A stretch of DNA of 64,000 bases from Paraburkholderia bryophila. GTDB lineage: Bacteria; Pseudomonadota; Gammaproteobacteria; Burkholderiales; Burkholderiaceae. The stretch spans positions 62,001 to 126,000 of the forward strand of contig NZ_QLTK01000008.1 of NCBI RefSeq assembly GCF_003269035.1, given 5' to 3'. The notes under the pieces were generated by a model that saw nothing but the letters and a program-made list of their open reading frames with translations, ran no database searches and had not been told where the DNA came from. Every line of letters begins with the position of its first letter. Within the stretch, counting starts at the first letter, position 1. The position numbers and the translations under genes were made by a program. This document shows positions 51,694-61,280 of this stretch, piece by piece.

Positions 51694-52380
51694 TTATGCG
51701 GCCTGACGGATTTCCTGCAACAGATAACCGAAGCCGCGCACCGTGACGATCTCGACACGGCAGTTCTCGAGCTTTTTGCGGACCCGGTGCACGTAGACTT
51801 CGATCGCGGTGTCGCCGAGATCGCCGCCGAAGTGCGTCAGATGGTCTTGCAGTTGCGCCTTGCTGACCACGCGGCCGTGGCGCAGCAGCAGCATTTCGAG
51901 CACAGCGAATTCACGCGGCGACAGTTCGAGCGGCTTGTCGTCGTTGAAAATGCGACGGTCGACGCCCGACAGACGCACACCGCCCAGCGACACTTCCGGA
52001 CGCGGCATATCGCCGTGCGGACCGCTACGGCGCATCACCGCGCGAATGCGTGCTTCGAGTTCGGTCGGTTCGAACGGCTTCAGCATGTAGTCGTCGGCGC
52101 CGGAATTCAGGCCCTGGACGCGGTCGTTCAATTCGTCGCGCGCAGTGAGGATGATCACCGGTGTATGACGGTTGCTCTGGCGAAAACGCGACAGCAGCGT
52201 CATGCCGTCGATACCGGGCAGACCCAGATCGAGGATGACCAGCTCGTGGCGGTTTTGGGTCAACGCCTGTTCGGCGAAAATACCGTCATGGACCATGTCG
52301 ACGGTGAAGCCGGCTTGTTCGAGACTACTTTGGATGCCGCGTGCGATGGGGCGGTCATCTTCGATCAGAAGGAGTCGCAT
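51694..52380 (-). CDS. OmpR-family response regulator (TctD/QseB-like)
   Basis: A 228-residue regulator: receiver with acidic pocket RLLLIEDD, phospho-Asp in LVILDLGLPGIDGM (about residue 51), Thr in VIILTARDE and Lys in DDYMLKPFEP; then a winged-helix OmpR domain (LELSPREFAVLEMLLLRHGR, DTAIEVYVHRVRKKLENCRV, TVRGFGYLLQE). Encoded upstream of the kinase in the same direction, so they are a pair. Confidence 0.94.
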   Translation of the reverse strand: MRLLLIEDDRPIARGIQSSLEQAGFTVDMVHDGIFAEQALTQNRHELVILDLGLPGIDGMTLLSRFRQSNRHTPVIILTARDELNDRVQGLNSGADDYMLKPFEPTELEARIRAVMRRSGPHGDMPRPEVSLGGVRLSGVDRRIFNDDKPLELSPREFAVLEMLLLRHGRVVSKAQLQDHLTHFGGDLGDTAIEVYVHRVRKKLENCRVEIVTVRGFGYLLQEIRQAA

Positions 52381-52471
52381 GGATTTCGCTCAAGTACAAT
52401 GGGTTTAGGCGTTTGGGCAAGCGGTTCGCCGGGGCGCCTGCTGCACAGATCTGGAGAGCGATCACGACGTC

Positions 52472-52696
52472 ATGTCCGAAATAAGCATTCACGAACTGGA
52501 AGCCGCGATCAACTTCTGGCGCGCCCGCTCACCTTCCAGCGGCGACGAACTCGTTCTGTGCAAGGAGGCAAGCGCGCTCTCCAAGCCGTATGCGCTGATG
52601 ATTGTACAGCGTCAGCACACGCTATCACCGGAACGTTTGGACGGGATTGCCAGGCAAGCATGGGAATCTTACGTGCGCCTTAATAATAGCCTGTAG
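52472..52696 (+). CDS. DUF3717-like small protein
   Basis: A 74-residue protein I recognise as resembling DUF3717: SISIHELEAAINFWRARSPS followed by a short helical domain (CKEASALSKPYALMIVQ, ALDG-like RLDGIARQAWESYVRLN). No enzymatic motif, signal or membrane segment. It is divergent from the response-regulator gene. The ATG has only a distant GGAG. Role unknown. Confidence 0.7.
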   Translation: MSEISIHELEAAINFWRARSPSSGDELVLCKEASALSKPYALMIVQRQHTLSPERLDGIARQAWESYVRLNNSL

Positions 52697-52800
52697 AACT
52701 GAAGGTTTCGATCAGGGATTGCCTGCAATGCCCTTTCATTCCGTCCCATTGTTTGAATCACTTGGCATAAACGTCATCGAAGCGACTCTGATTGCGTGTA

Positions 52801-53091
52801 TTACGCGGTAATACTATCAATGAAGGTGGCCAATTTAATGTCGCGCTCGGTCAATCCATTGGCATCGTGCGTGGACAGCGTGATCTCGACCTTGTTGTAG
52901 ACGTTGAACCACTCCGGATGGTGATCCATTTCCTGCGCCTTGATCGCCACGCGCGTCATGAAGCCGAATGCTTCGTTGAAGTCGGCGAATTTGAACTGGC
53001 GCTGAATCGCATCGCGACCGGCCACGGCTTGCCAGCCGTGCAACTGGGCGATCTTCGTCGCGCGTTCTTCGGAAGTCAGTTTTTGAATCAT
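52801..53091 (-). CDS. phhB: Pterin-4a-carbinolamine dehydratase PhhB
   Basis: A 96-residue enzyme that regenerates tetrahydrobiopterin/pterin cofactor after phenylalanine hydroxylation. The active-site [20 protein letters not shown] (paired His) and [14 protein letters not shown] are present, after [23 protein letters not shown] precedes the ATG. It follows phhA by 116 bp in the same direction. Confidence 0.93.
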   Translation of the reverse strand: MIQKLTSEERATKIAQLHGWQAVAGRDAIQRQFKFADFNEAFGFMTRVAIKAQEMDHHPEWFNVYNKVEITLSTHDANGLTERDIKLATFIDSITA

Positions 53092-53207
53092 GATGTTTAC
53101 CTCTCAGGTCTGAACGGACCTGCCTGCAAGCAGGTTCCTCCGCTATTTTTCCATGGATGCCGTCGGCCCGTTGCCGGCGCATTCGACTAACGCATTGGGC
53201 GGTTCGC

Positions 53208-54098
53208 TCAGATATCGCCGTCGGTTTGCCAGCCTTGCTGCGAGCCGCGTGTGATCACGCGATCGTACCCGAGCACGTCGCCCGCCGCGAACGCGGGTTC
53301 GTTAATGAGTTTCGCCAGAAGCGGCGCGAAATCGGTTTGCGCGACGCCGAACAACTGAGCGAAGTCGTCGATCACGAAGTAGGTTTTCTGGAACGTGTCG
53401 ATGCGATAGCGCGTGCGCATCACGCGTTCGAGGTCGAAGCGGATCCGGTTCGGCGCCGCATCGCGCTGACTGTAGACGGTCTCGCCTTTGCTCGACACAA
53501 TGCCCGCGCCGTAGATTTTCACACCGTTCGGACTGGCGGCGTCGCGGATCAGTCCAAACTCCACTGTGTACCAATAGAGACGCGCCAGCAACGGCAGCGC
53601 GCCGGCGTCGCTGGCGGCCAGCGCGGCGCGACCGTACGCGTGCATGTAGTCGGCGAACACCGGGTTGATCAACAGCGGCACGTGGCCGAACAGGTCGTGA
53701 AAGCAGTCGGGTTCCTGCAGATAATCGAGCTGATCCGGACGGCGCATCCACCAGGTCACGGGAAAGCGGCGGTTCGCCAGATGCTCGAAGAACACCTGGT
53801 CGGGCACGAGCCCCGGCACCGCCACGATCCGCCAGCCGGTAGCGGGCGTGAGCCTGGCGTTGATCTCGTCGAACGACGGCACGCGATCGGCCGGCATGCC
53901 GATTCGTTCGACACCTTCCAGAAACGCGTCGCAGACGCGGCCCTTGAGCAGCGCAGTCTGGCGGGCATAAAGCTGTTGCCACACGGCATGGTCGACCGCG
54001 CCGTAGCGTTCGGTCGGTTGATCGATGGTGAAGTCCGCACGGGTTTCGAGGCCGGCGTCGAATTGCTCTTTCAGTTTGGCGGTGTTCGCGGTGGACAT
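53208..54098 (-). CDS. phhA: Phenylalanine 4-monooxygenase PhhA
   Basis: A 296-residue iron- and pterin-dependent hydroxylase that converts phenylalanine to tyrosine. Iron ligands: two His in PDCFHDLFGHVPLLINPVFA and the Glu of YWYTVEFGLIRDA. Other blocks: VPSFDEINARLTPATGWRIV, AVPGLVPDQVFFEHLANRRF and GAGIVSSKGETVYSQ. Bacterial-length single-domain enzyme without a regulatory ACT domain. Divergent from an Lrp regulator that probably controls it. Confidence 0.95.
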   Translation of the reverse strand: MSTANTAKLKEQFDAGLETRADFTIDQPTERYGAVDHAVWQQLYARQTALLKGRVCDAFLEGVERIGMPADRVPSFDEINARLTPATGWRIVAVPGLVPDQVFFEHLANRRFPVTWWMRRPDQLDYLQEPDCFHDLFGHVPLLINPVFADYMHAYGRAALAASDAGALPLLARLYWYTVEFGLIRDAASPNGVKIYGAGIVSSKGETVYSQRDAAPNRIRFDLERVMRTRYRIDTFQKTYFVIDDFAQLFGVAQTDFAPLLAKLINEPAFAAGDVLGYDRVITRGSQQGWQTDGDI

Positions 54099-54246
54099 GG
54101 CGGTGGTGCTCTACGGCATGGGCCGATCAAATTCGATGATGCGAGTGTAGAGCGGTGCGCACGCGGAATGGGCGCATTTGAGGCGTTATGAGGCGTAGAT
54201 ATGCAATAATCGCGCATCAAATAGACATTACATGCGGATATATAAC

Positions 54247-54738
54247 ATGCTAGAACTGGATCACTTCGATCTCGCGTTGCTCGACGTGTTGCAACGCTTC
54301 GGCAGGGCCACGCATCAGCAGCTGGCCGAGCAGGTACCGCTCTCGCCGTCGCAGATCGGACGGCGTTTGCAGCGGCTGGAGCAGGTCGGCGTGGTGGACG
54401 GTTATCGGGTCGTGCTGCGACCGGAGAAACTCGGGCTCGGCGTGACCGCGTTTACCAGCTTGAAGTTGAAGCACCACGGCGATTCGATCATCGAGCAATT
54501 CCAGCAACAGATCGACGTGTTGCCCGAGGTGCTGGAATGTCACGCGGTGGTGGGCGACGCCGATTATCTGCTGCGGATCGTCGCGCCTGATCTGAACTAT
54601 CTGTCGACGTTCGTGATGAAGAAGCTGATGCGCGTGCCGGGTGTGGACAGCGTCCGCTCGAATATCGTGCTGACCACGTTCAAGCGCAATGGGCCGTTGC
54701 CGCTCGGGCATCTATCGCCGGGGGCGGCCGCCGCTTGA
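54247..54738 (+). CDS. Lrp/AsnC family regulator, probable regulator of phhAB
   Basis: A 163-residue Lrp-type protein: HTH HQQLAEQVPLSPSQIGRRLQ, followed by the ligand domain ([59 protein letters not shown]). It is divergent from phhA, with about 150 bp between starts. In several betaproteobacteria an Lrp protein here controls phenylalanine hydroxylation. ATG 54247 is preferred over 54232 because it fits the family N-terminus; neither has a ribosome site. Confidence 0.88.
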   Translation: MLELDHFDLALLDVLQRFGRATHQQLAEQVPLSPSQIGRRLQRLEQVGVVDGYRVVLRPEKLGLGVTAFTSLKLKHHGDSIIEQFQQQIDVLPEVLECHAVVGDADYLLRIVAPDLNYLSTFVMKKLMRVPGVDSVRSNIVLTTFKRNGPLPLGHLSPGAAAA

Positions 54739-54808
54739 TTTGGCGGCGGTTTGAGGAGCGCGGCGTTGGGATGCGTCCTGCGCCGCGAAAGATCGCTCCG
54801 CTGAAGTT

Positions 54809-55345
54809 TCAGGCCGCCTGCTTCGGCTCGTTCGCCGGGCTCAGCAGATCGACGTAAGCCACCGCCACCAGATCCGATTCCGGCACGCCGAGCGTTTGGA
54901 ACATGGCGTGGGCTTCGGCGTGGCCGCCTTCCTCGTCGTCGTCTTGCGCGAGCAGCACTTCGAGTTCGACGAAGTCGCCCAGACCGTCTACCCGGTCCAG
55001 ATGGATTCGCGTGCGCCCAGTCAGATACACATGGCGTTCTTTGGTCACGATGCCGCGCGTGGTCAACGCGGTGGCGAGCAGCGCATGCATGGCTTCGGGG
55101 TTCGTCACCGGGCTGCGTGTGTAGTACGAGGCCTTCGGACCGTCGCGGTCGTCGCGCTGATAGAAGATCAGCTCGGCCGGTGTGCCGTCGTCGAACTGAC
55201 GCAGCTTCAGGCGCCCGCGCGGCACGTCGTAGAAAAAGTCCTGCTGGCGGAAGATCAGCGGCGCGTCCGGCGCGAGCTTGGCCGCGCGTTCACGGAGTTG
55301 TTCGAAATGCTGGGCGCGGGCTTTGATTTCAATGTTGCGTGCCAT
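54809..55345 (-). CDS. CYTH domain protein
   Basis: A 178-residue CYTH-fold protein. The N-terminal NIEIKARAQHFEQLRER carries the ExExK-like metal/phosphate motif (here EIK), followed by FYDVPRGRLKLRQFDD and basic strands. The fold occurs in class IV adenylate cyclases, triphosphatases and polyphosphate-binding proteins, so activity is not assignable. AGGAACCTGAC precedes the ATG. Confidence 0.82.
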   Translation of the reverse strand: MARNIEIKARAQHFEQLRERAAKLAPDAPLIFRQQDFFYDVPRGRLKLRQFDDGTPAELIFYQRDDRDGPKASYYTRSPVTNPEAMHALLATALTTRGIVTKERHVYLTGRTRIHLDRVDGLGDFVELEVLLAQDDDEEGGHAEAHAMFQTLGVPESDLVAVAYVDLLSPANEPKQAA

Positions 55346-55730
55346 GTCAGGTTCCTGTCGAAAGGGTGGCGTGGTCGGCGGCTTCCGGTGAGGCCGGGGC
55401 GAAGCTGCCGGGAAGGACAGAGTCAGGCGAAACGAACAACGATGCAGACCGGCGCGTCAGCGCGAACCCTCAATCTAACAAAAACTGCGTGACGGTGTGG
55501 TTTCAGATGAAGGGACAGGCAAGGGCGACTATTGGCGATTTGCCGGGAAGTGACGATAGGCAAGGCGAGCGGCATTGGCCTTGAGGCGCACGGGTGGCGA
55601 ATAGCCGCAGAGTGGGCCAACTCTTCAAAGAAGCTGAAACCCTGCGGCGTAACTGTCATGAGACTCGCTCATATCGCTGCGAATCGCTACGAAGCGTCCT
55701 TGCGTCACACGCCAGGCAGCCGACACGTCG
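55346..55730. other. Intergenic region without a recognised gene
   Basis: The 385 bp between the CYTH gene and the end of the LysR gene contains only short frames without ribosome sites. Both neighbours are on the minus strand, so it presumably holds the CYTH promoter. No hairpin terminator was identified for the LysR transcript. Confidence 0.4.
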
Positions 55731-56630
55731 TCACGTCGCCCACTGCTGCTCGATCAACTTCAACGCCGCGGCGATCGCGGGCTCCTCCTTGCGCGCGTCG
55801 AGCGTGATGAAACTGAGCTGCGTCGGCACCGTCACCCCTTCGACGATAGTCAACGCGTGCGCATGGGCTTCGGCGATCGCGGTGGCGTCGCGTGCGAGCG
55901 TGAGACCGACGCCGGACTTGACGAGGTCGAGCATCGACGGCTCCTGATCCACCTCCGCGACCTTCACTGGTTTCACCCCGGCCTCGCCGAAGCAGCGCGA
56001 CAACAGCCGATTGTGCGCCGACGCGGGCGGCGTCCAGATCCACGGCAGCGCCGCGAGCGAGCGCCAATCACGTGCGCCTTTCACGCGATCCTTCCAGCCG
56101 GCCGGCGCGAGCACGCGATACTGGAAGCGGGTCAGCGTGACGGCGTGAAAAGCCGCACCGTCGCGCGGTTCGTCTTCGGAGGGCAGGCCGATGTAATAGC
56201 CCACATCCAGCTCGCCCGCGCGTACCTGCTCCAGCACCCAGCCCGACATGCCGTGACGCAGCGCCGTCTCGATGCGCGGCCAGGTTTCCACCAACTGCTT
56301 GAGGAACCCGCCCAGACGTAGAAACGCCGGGTCGAGGATCGTGCCGATCCGCAAGCGCCCGCGCACTTCGTGCCGCAGCGACTGCGCCGCGCGCTGCACG
56401 TCGCTGGCCGCGCCGAGTGCGCGCTCGGCGTGGGGCAGCAAGGCCTGGCCATCGCGTGTCAGCGACAGTCCGTGCGAGGTGCGCGTGAACAACGTCACGC
56501 CGAGCGTCTCCTGCAAATGTTTGATTTGCAGGCTGACGGCGGGTTGGGTCAGGTGCAGTTGCACCGCCGCGCGCGTGAGATTGCCCTCTCGTGCAACCGT
56601 GACAAAGGCCCGTAGCAGAGTCAGATCCAT
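55731..56630 (-). CDS. LysR family regulator of the (methyl)malonate-semialdehyde cluster
   Basis: A 299-residue LysR protein: [23 protein letters not shown] and [20 protein letters not shown], linker, then the effector domain ([20 protein letters not shown]). It is divergent from mmsA, 155 bp between starts. In Pseudomonas denitrificans, LysR proteins in this arrangement (C3-LysR) respond to 3-hydroxypropionate and activate hpdH and mmsA. The neighbour pair here is the same kind, so the same ligand is plausible. The ATG at 56630 fits the family start and overlaps the candidate operator. Confidence 0.87.
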   Translation of the reverse strand: MDLTLLRAFVTVAREGNLTRAAVQLHLTQPAVSLQIKHLQETLGVTLFTRTSHGLSLTRDGQALLPHAERALGAASDVQRAAQSLRHEVRGRLRIGTILDPAFLRLGGFLKQLVETWPRIETALRHGMSGWVLEQVRAGELDVGYYIGLPSEDEPRDGAAFHAVTLTRFQYRVLAPAGWKDRVKGARDWRSLAALPWIWTPPASAHNRLLSRCFGEAGVKPVKVAEVDQEPSMLDLVKSGVGLTLARDATAIAEAHAHALTIVEGVTVPTQLSFITLDARKEEPAIAAALKLIEQQWAT

Positions 56631-56656
56631 ATCTTGATATTAGCGCGCCTTATATC
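56629..56656. promoter_or_regulatory. Candidate LysR operator between LysR and mmsA
   Basis: ATATC-TT-GATAT (56629-56640) is followed after 11 bases by another ATATC (56652-56656), giving two inverted pairs sharing the GATAT half-site. The second is an N11-spaced inverted repeat, the LysR geometry. Confidence 0.4.
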
Positions 56657-56785
56657 GCAATTGAGCATTACTCATTGGATTTGTTGCACCGAAGCGCCGT
56701 ACGCTTGCCCTTCGACACGCCCGCACGACGCCTTCGAACAGGCGCAAGAACGCTGGGCGGAAGACTTCACTGGAAGAGGAAAACC

Positions 56786-58324
56786 ATGAGCGAGACAGAT
56801 CAGGACGCGGTTGCGCGCAGCGAAACCCAGGCGCGCGCGCTGACCCATTTCATCAACAGCAAGCCGGTCGAGGGCACGAGCGGCCGTTTCGGCGACGTCT
56901 TCAATCCCGCGCTCGGCAGTGTCAGCGCCCGCGTGCCGCTGGCGAGCGTCGCCGAAGTGGACGCCGCGGTCGCCGCCGCCAAGGCCGCGTTCCCCGCCTG
57001 GAGCGAAACCGCGCCGATCAAACGCGCGCGCGTGCTGTTCAAGTTCAAGGAACTGCTCGACCGTCACCACGACGAACTCGCGGAACTGATCACGCGTGAA
57101 CACGGCAAGGTGTTTTCCGACGCGAAGGGCGAGGTGATGCGCGGCATCGAGATCGTCGAATTCGCGTGCGGCATTCCGAATCTGTTGAAGACGGATTTCA
57201 CCGACCAGATCGGCGGCGGCATCGACAACTGGAATCTGCGTCAGCCGTTGGGCGCGGTGGCCGGTATCACGCCGTTCAATTTTCCAATGATGGTGCCGTG
57301 CTGGATGTTCCCCGTCGCGATTGCGTGCGGCAACACCTTCGTGCTGAAACCGTCGGAACGCGATCCGTCGTGCGCCAACCGTCTCGCGGAATTGCTGAAA
57401 GAAGCCGGTCTGCCGGATGGCGTATTCAACGTCGTGCACGGCGACAAAACGGCGGTCGATGCGCTGCTCGTGCATCCGGACGTGAGCGCGTTGTCGTTCG
57501 TCGGATCGACGCCGATTGCCGAATACATCTATACGGAAGGCACGAAGCACGGCAAACGCGTGCAAGCGTTGGGCGGGGCGAAGAATCATCTGGTGGTGAT
57601 GCCGGACGCCGATCTCGACCAGGCAGTCGATGCGTTGATCGGTGCCGCGTACGGTTCGGCCGGCGAGCGTTGCATGGCGATTTCGGTGGCAGTGGCGGTG
57701 GGACACATCGCCGATGAACTGGTCGAACGGCTGACGCCGCGCGTGAAGAGCCTGAAGATTCTCAACGGCATGGAAGCGGCGGCGGAGATGGGACCGTTGG
57801 TGACGGGCGTGCATCGCGACAAAGTGGTCGGCTATATCGACGCGGGTATCGCGGCGGGCGCGAAGCTCGTGGTCGACGGACGCGGTCATCAGGTGGAAGG
57901 TCACGAGAAAGGCTTCTTCCTCGGCGGTACCTTGTTCGACGATGTCTCGACCGACATGAAGATCTATCGCGAAGAGATTTTTGGACCGGTGTTGTGCGTG
58001 GTGCGCGTGCCGGATTTTGCGTCGGCGGTGGAACTCATCAACGCCAACGAATTCGCCAACGGTGTCTCGTTGTTCACGTCCGACGGCGGTGTCGCGCGAG
58101 CCTTCTCCAGGCAGATCCAGATCGGCATGGTGGGCATCAACGTGCCGATTCCGGTGCCGATGGCGTGGCATTCGTTCGGTGGCTGGAAGAAGTCCCTGTT
58201 CGGCGATCATCACGCGTATGGCGAAGAAGGCGTGCGGTTTTACACGCGCTACAAGAGCATCATGCAGCGCTGGCCCGACAGCATCGCGAAGGGCGCCGAG
58301 TTCACGATGCCGGTGGCGAAATAG
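56786..58324 (+). CDS. mmsA: CoA-acylating (methyl)malonate-semialdehyde dehydrogenase
   Basis: A 512-residue aldehyde dehydrogenase converting malonate semialdehyde to acetyl-CoA (and methylmalonate semialdehyde to propionyl-CoA) with NAD+ and CoA. Features: [31 protein letters not shown], catalytic Cys in [38 protein letters not shown] (the GAKNH block typical of the CoA-dependent subgroup) and [31 protein letters not shown] precedes the ATG. First gene of a run leading to a GMC enzyme and ABC transporter. Confidence 0.93.
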   Translation: MSETDQDAVARSETQARALTHFINSKPVEGTSGRFGDVFNPALGSVSARVPLASVAEVDAAVAAAKAAFPAWSETAPIKRARVLFKFKELLDRHHDELAELITREHGKVFSDAKGEVMRGIEIVEFACGIPNLLKTDFTDQIGGGIDNWNLRQPLGAVAGITPFNFPMMVPCWMFPVAIACGNTFVLKPSERDPSCANRLAELLKEAGLPDGVFNVVHGDKTAVDALLVHPDVSALSFVGSTPIAEYIYTEGTKHGKRVQALGGAKNHLVVMPDADLDQAVDALIGAAYGSAGERCMAISVAVAVGHIADELVERLTPRVKSLKILNGMEAAAEMGPLVTGVHRDKVVGYIDAGIAAGAKLVVDGRGHQVEGHEKGFFLGGTLFDDVSTDMKIYREEIFGPVLCVVRVPDFASAVELINANEFANGVSLFTSDGGVARAFSRQIQIGMVGINVPIPVPMAWHSFGGWKKSLFGDHHAYGEEGVRFYTRYKSIMQRWPDSIAKGAEFTMPVAK

Positions 58325-58468
58325 TGTGACGTGTCGGCCTTCGGTGCGGCTTGCGATCGCGCGCCGAAGGTCGAGGCAGGAAGGCGCAACGAACAAATAA
58401 AATCGGCCCGACGCAGACACAGGCAAGCATCGCCGGTACGCGGGCCGAAAGGCTTAGGAGACTAGACC

Positions 58469-60187
58469 ATGAGCGACACGCACACCAAGGCCACATCGGA
58501 AGGCCGGCGTCTGGAAGGCGAATTCGACTACATCATCGTGGGCGCGGGTACGGCGGGTTGCGTGCTGGCCAATCGCCTGAGCGCGGATCCCGACGTGCAG
58601 GTTCTGCTGCTCGAAGCCGGCGGCAAAGACGACTATCACTGGATTCACGTGCCGGTCGGTTACCTCTACTGCATCGGCAATCCGCGCACCGATTGGCTTT
58701 ACAAAACACAGCCAGAAGCCGGCCTGAATGGACGTGCGCTGTCGTATCCACGCGGGCGGGTACTCGGCGGTAGCTCTTCGATCAACGGCATGATCTACAT
58801 GCGCGGTCAGCGCGAAGATTACGACGAATGGGCGCGCGTCACCAACGACGCGTCGTGGTCATGGAACGCGGTGCTGCCGGTCTTCAAACGCAGCGAAGAT
58901 CATCATGCCGGCGCGACCGAATCGCATGGCGCGGGCGGTCCGTGGCGTGTCGAAAAGCAGCGCCTCAAATGGAAAATTCTCGAAGAGTTTTCGCAGGCCG
59001 CGCAGCAAACCGGCATTCCCGCCACTGATGATTTCAACCGCGGCGACAACACCGGTGTCGGCTATTTCGACGTGAATCAGAAGCGCGGCATTCGCTGGAA
59101 TGCGTCGAAAGCGTTTTTGCGTCCCGCGCTCAAGCGACCGAATCTCACGGTCATCACCGGCGCGCAGACACAGCGTGTCGTCTTCGAAGGACGCCGTTGC
59201 ACCGGCGTCGAATATCGCGGCGACAACATCGACTATCTCGCCAGGGCGCGCTGCGAAGTGATCCTCAGTTCGGGCGCGGTGAACTCGCCGCAATTGCTCG
59301 AACTGTCCGGCATCGGCAACGGCGCGCGTTTGCAGAATCTGGGTATCGATGTCGTCAACGATCTGCGTGGCGTCGGTGAAAATCTGCAGGACCATTTGCA
59401 GTTGCGCATGGCTTATCGGGTCGACGGCGTGCGCACGCTCAACACGGCCTCCGCGCATTGGTGGGGCAAGCTGATGATCGGCATGCAATACGCGCTGTTT
59501 CAAAGCGGACCCATGTCGATGTCGCCGTCGCAACTCGGCGCGTTCGCGAAGTCCGATCCGCACGATCGCTCGCTCACGCGGCCTGACCTCGAATATCACG
59601 TGCAGCCGTTGTCGCTCGATCGTTTCGGCGAACCGCTGCATCGCTTCAACGCGTTCACGGCGTCGGTGTGTCAGTTGCGGCCCACCTCGCGCGGCAGCAT
59701 TCATATCGCGTCCGCGGATGCTTCAGCGCCGCCGCTAATCGCACCGAATTATCTCTCCACCGATTACGACCGTCACGTCGCCGCCAACGCACTGCGTCTC
59801 ACGCGACGGATCGCCGCGGCGCCTGCGCTGGCCCGCTATCAGCCGCGCGAGATTTTGCCGGGCATCCAGTATCAGACCGAAGCAGAGCTTCAACAGGCCG
59901 CCGGCGCGGTCGGCACGACGATCTTCCATCCGGTCGGCACCTGCCGCATGGGCACGACCGACGACCCGGCCGCGGTCGTCGATAACCGCCTACGTGTTAT
60001 CGGTGTTGACGGCTTGCGCGTGGTCGATGCATCGGTCATGCCTGTCATCACGTCGGGCAACACCAACTCACCCACGCTGATGATCGCCGAGCGCGCCAGC
60101 GAAATGATCCGCGAAGACCGCCGTGCCCGCGTGGCCGGCAGTCGCACGACGCAAGGCGTGGCAGGCGCGTCGATGTCGGCCGTGTGA
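58469..60187 (+). CDS. GMC family FAD oxidoreductase, probable 3-hydroxypropionate dehydrogenase
   Basis: A 572-residue flavoenzyme of the choline-dehydrogenase group. FAD site DYIIVGAGTAGCVLANRLSA, GMC signature YPRGRVLGGSSSINGMIYMR, second signature SSGAVNSPQLLELSGIG, and the C-terminal HPVGTCRMGTTDDP with GNTNSPTLMIAERASEMI (catalytic His and Asn). Such an enzyme, HpdH, oxidises 3-hydroxypropionate to malonate semialdehyde in Pseudomonas denitrificans; the adjacent mmsA and LysR genes make that the best guess. Choline or another alcohol cannot be excluded. TAGGAG precedes the ATG. Confidence 0.85.
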   Translation: MSDTHTKATSEGRRLEGEFDYIIVGAGTAGCVLANRLSADPDVQVLLLEAGGKDDYHWIHVPVGYLYCIGNPRTDWLYKTQPEAGLNGRALSYPRGRVLGGSSSINGMIYMRGQREDYDEWARVTNDASWSWNAVLPVFKRSEDHHAGATESHGAGGPWRVEKQRLKWKILEEFSQAAQQTGIPATDDFNRGDNTGVGYFDVNQKRGIRWNASKAFLRPALKRPNLTVITGAQTQRVVFEGRRCTGVEYRGDNIDYLARARCEVILSSGAVNSPQLLELSGIGNGARLQNLGIDVVNDLRGVGENLQDHLQLRMAYRVDGVRTLNTASAHWWGKLMIGMQYALFQSGPMSMSPSQLGAFAKSDPHDRSLTRPDLEYHVQPLSLDRFGEPLHRFNAFTASVCQLRPTSRGSIHIASADASAPPLIAPNYLSTDYDRHVAANALRLTRRIAAAPALARYQPREILPGIQYQTEAELQQAAGAVGTTIFHPVGTCRMGTTDDPAAVVDNRLRVIGVDGLRVVDASVMPVITSGNTNSPTLMIAERASEMIREDRRARVAGSRTTQGVAGASMSAV

Positions 60188-60500
60188 CAACGGCACGTTG
60201 GTTGCGTGCGCTGTCCGTTGCCTGCCACGCGCAGGCCGGGCGGCCTGTGCGCGTCCGCCATCTGGCGCGCCGGCACGGGTCACGCGGCACACCGGCTTCA
60301 TCCACTAAGTGCAAATCCCAATGAATGCGCTGCATCATTGGCGCGACAATGGCAGCCATGCTGCGTGCCGCCCCATGGATTACCGTCCGGATTGGTGCAG
60401 TACGCCAACGAGCGGCCCGGGGTGCCGCCGTCATCACAAGTCGCGCAAAGCTCCGCGCGGAAGATCGTAGTGCTTCGCCTTACTCCGTATGGAAGGGAAC
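60188..60500. other. Intergenic region between the GMC gene and livG
   Basis: The 313 bp has no gene and no terminator that I could identify. It may contain a separate promoter for the transport genes; a weak sigma-54-like sequence near 60339-60354 was considered and not accepted. Confidence 0.4.
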
Positions 60501-61280
60501 ATGATTCTCGGCGATACGATTCTCGAAACGCGCGGCCTCACCCGTGAGTTCAAAGGCTTCATTGCCGTGAACGGGGTGAACCTGCGCGTGCGCCGTGGCT
60601 CGATCCATGCGCTGATCGGCCCCAATGGGGCAGGCAAGACCACCTGCTTCAATCTGCTCACCAAGTTCCTCGAACCGACCGCGGGCCAGATCGTTTTCAA
60701 CGGTATCGACATTACGGGCGAACGTCCTGCGCAGATTGCCCGGCGCGGCATCATCCGTTCGTTCCAGATTTCCGCGGTGTTTCCGCATCTGACAGCATTG
60801 CAGAATGTGCGTATCGGGCTGCAGCGTCAGCTCGGCACGGCATTTCATTTCTGGAAAAGCGAGCGCACGCTGCGCCAACTCGACGACCGCGCGATGGATC
60901 TGCTCACCCAGGTCGGTCTGACCGATTTCGCCGACGTTCTGACGGTCGAACTGTCATACGGCCGCAAACGCGCGCTGGAAATCGCCACCACGCTCGCCAT
61001 GGAACCGGAGCTGATGCTGCTCGACGAGCCGACGCAAGGCATGGGCCACGAAGACGTGGATCGTGTCACAGCCTTGATCAAGAAAGTCTCGAGCGGCCGC
61101 ACGATCCTGATGGTCGAACACAACATGAATGTTATCGCCGGCATCTCCGACACGATCACCGTGTTGCAACGAGGCGAAGTGCTCGCCGAAGGCAGCTACG
61201 CCGAGGTGTCGAAGAACCCGCTCGTGATGCAAGCCTATATGGGCAGCGCCGACGCGGCGCTCGCCGGAGCCCACGCATGA
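60501..61280 (+). CDS. livG: Branched-chain-type ABC transporter ATPase LivG
   Basis: A 259-residue ATPase of a HAAT-family importer: Walker A LIGPNGAGKTTCFNLLTKFL, LivG-specific IIRSFQISAVFPHLTALQNV, signature ELSYGRKRALEIATTLAMEP, Walker B LMLLDEPTQGMGHEDVDRV and the LivG C-terminus LVMQAYMGS. ATG 60501 has GGAAGGGAAC directly upstream; an ATG at 60489 would leave no ribosome site. It overlaps livF by four bases (ATGA). Confidence 0.92.
   Translation: MILGDTILETRGLTREFKGFIAVNGVNLRVRRGSIHALIGPNGAGKTTCFNLLTKFLEPTAGQIVFNGIDITGERPAQIARRGIIRSFQISAVFPHLTALQNVRIGLQRQLGTAFHFWKSERTLRQLDDRAMDLLTQVGLTDFADVLTVELSYGRKRALEIATTLAMEPELMLLDEPTQGMGHEDVDRVTALIKKVSSGRTILMVEHNMNVIAGISDTITVLQRGEVLAEGSYAEVSKNPLVMQAYMGSADAALAGAHA

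Noticed and set aside
60339..60354. Sigma-54 promoter before livG
   Set aside because: TGGCGC-N5-ATGGCA has the right GG/GC spacing, but both blocks deviate from consensus and no sigma-54 activator is nearby.
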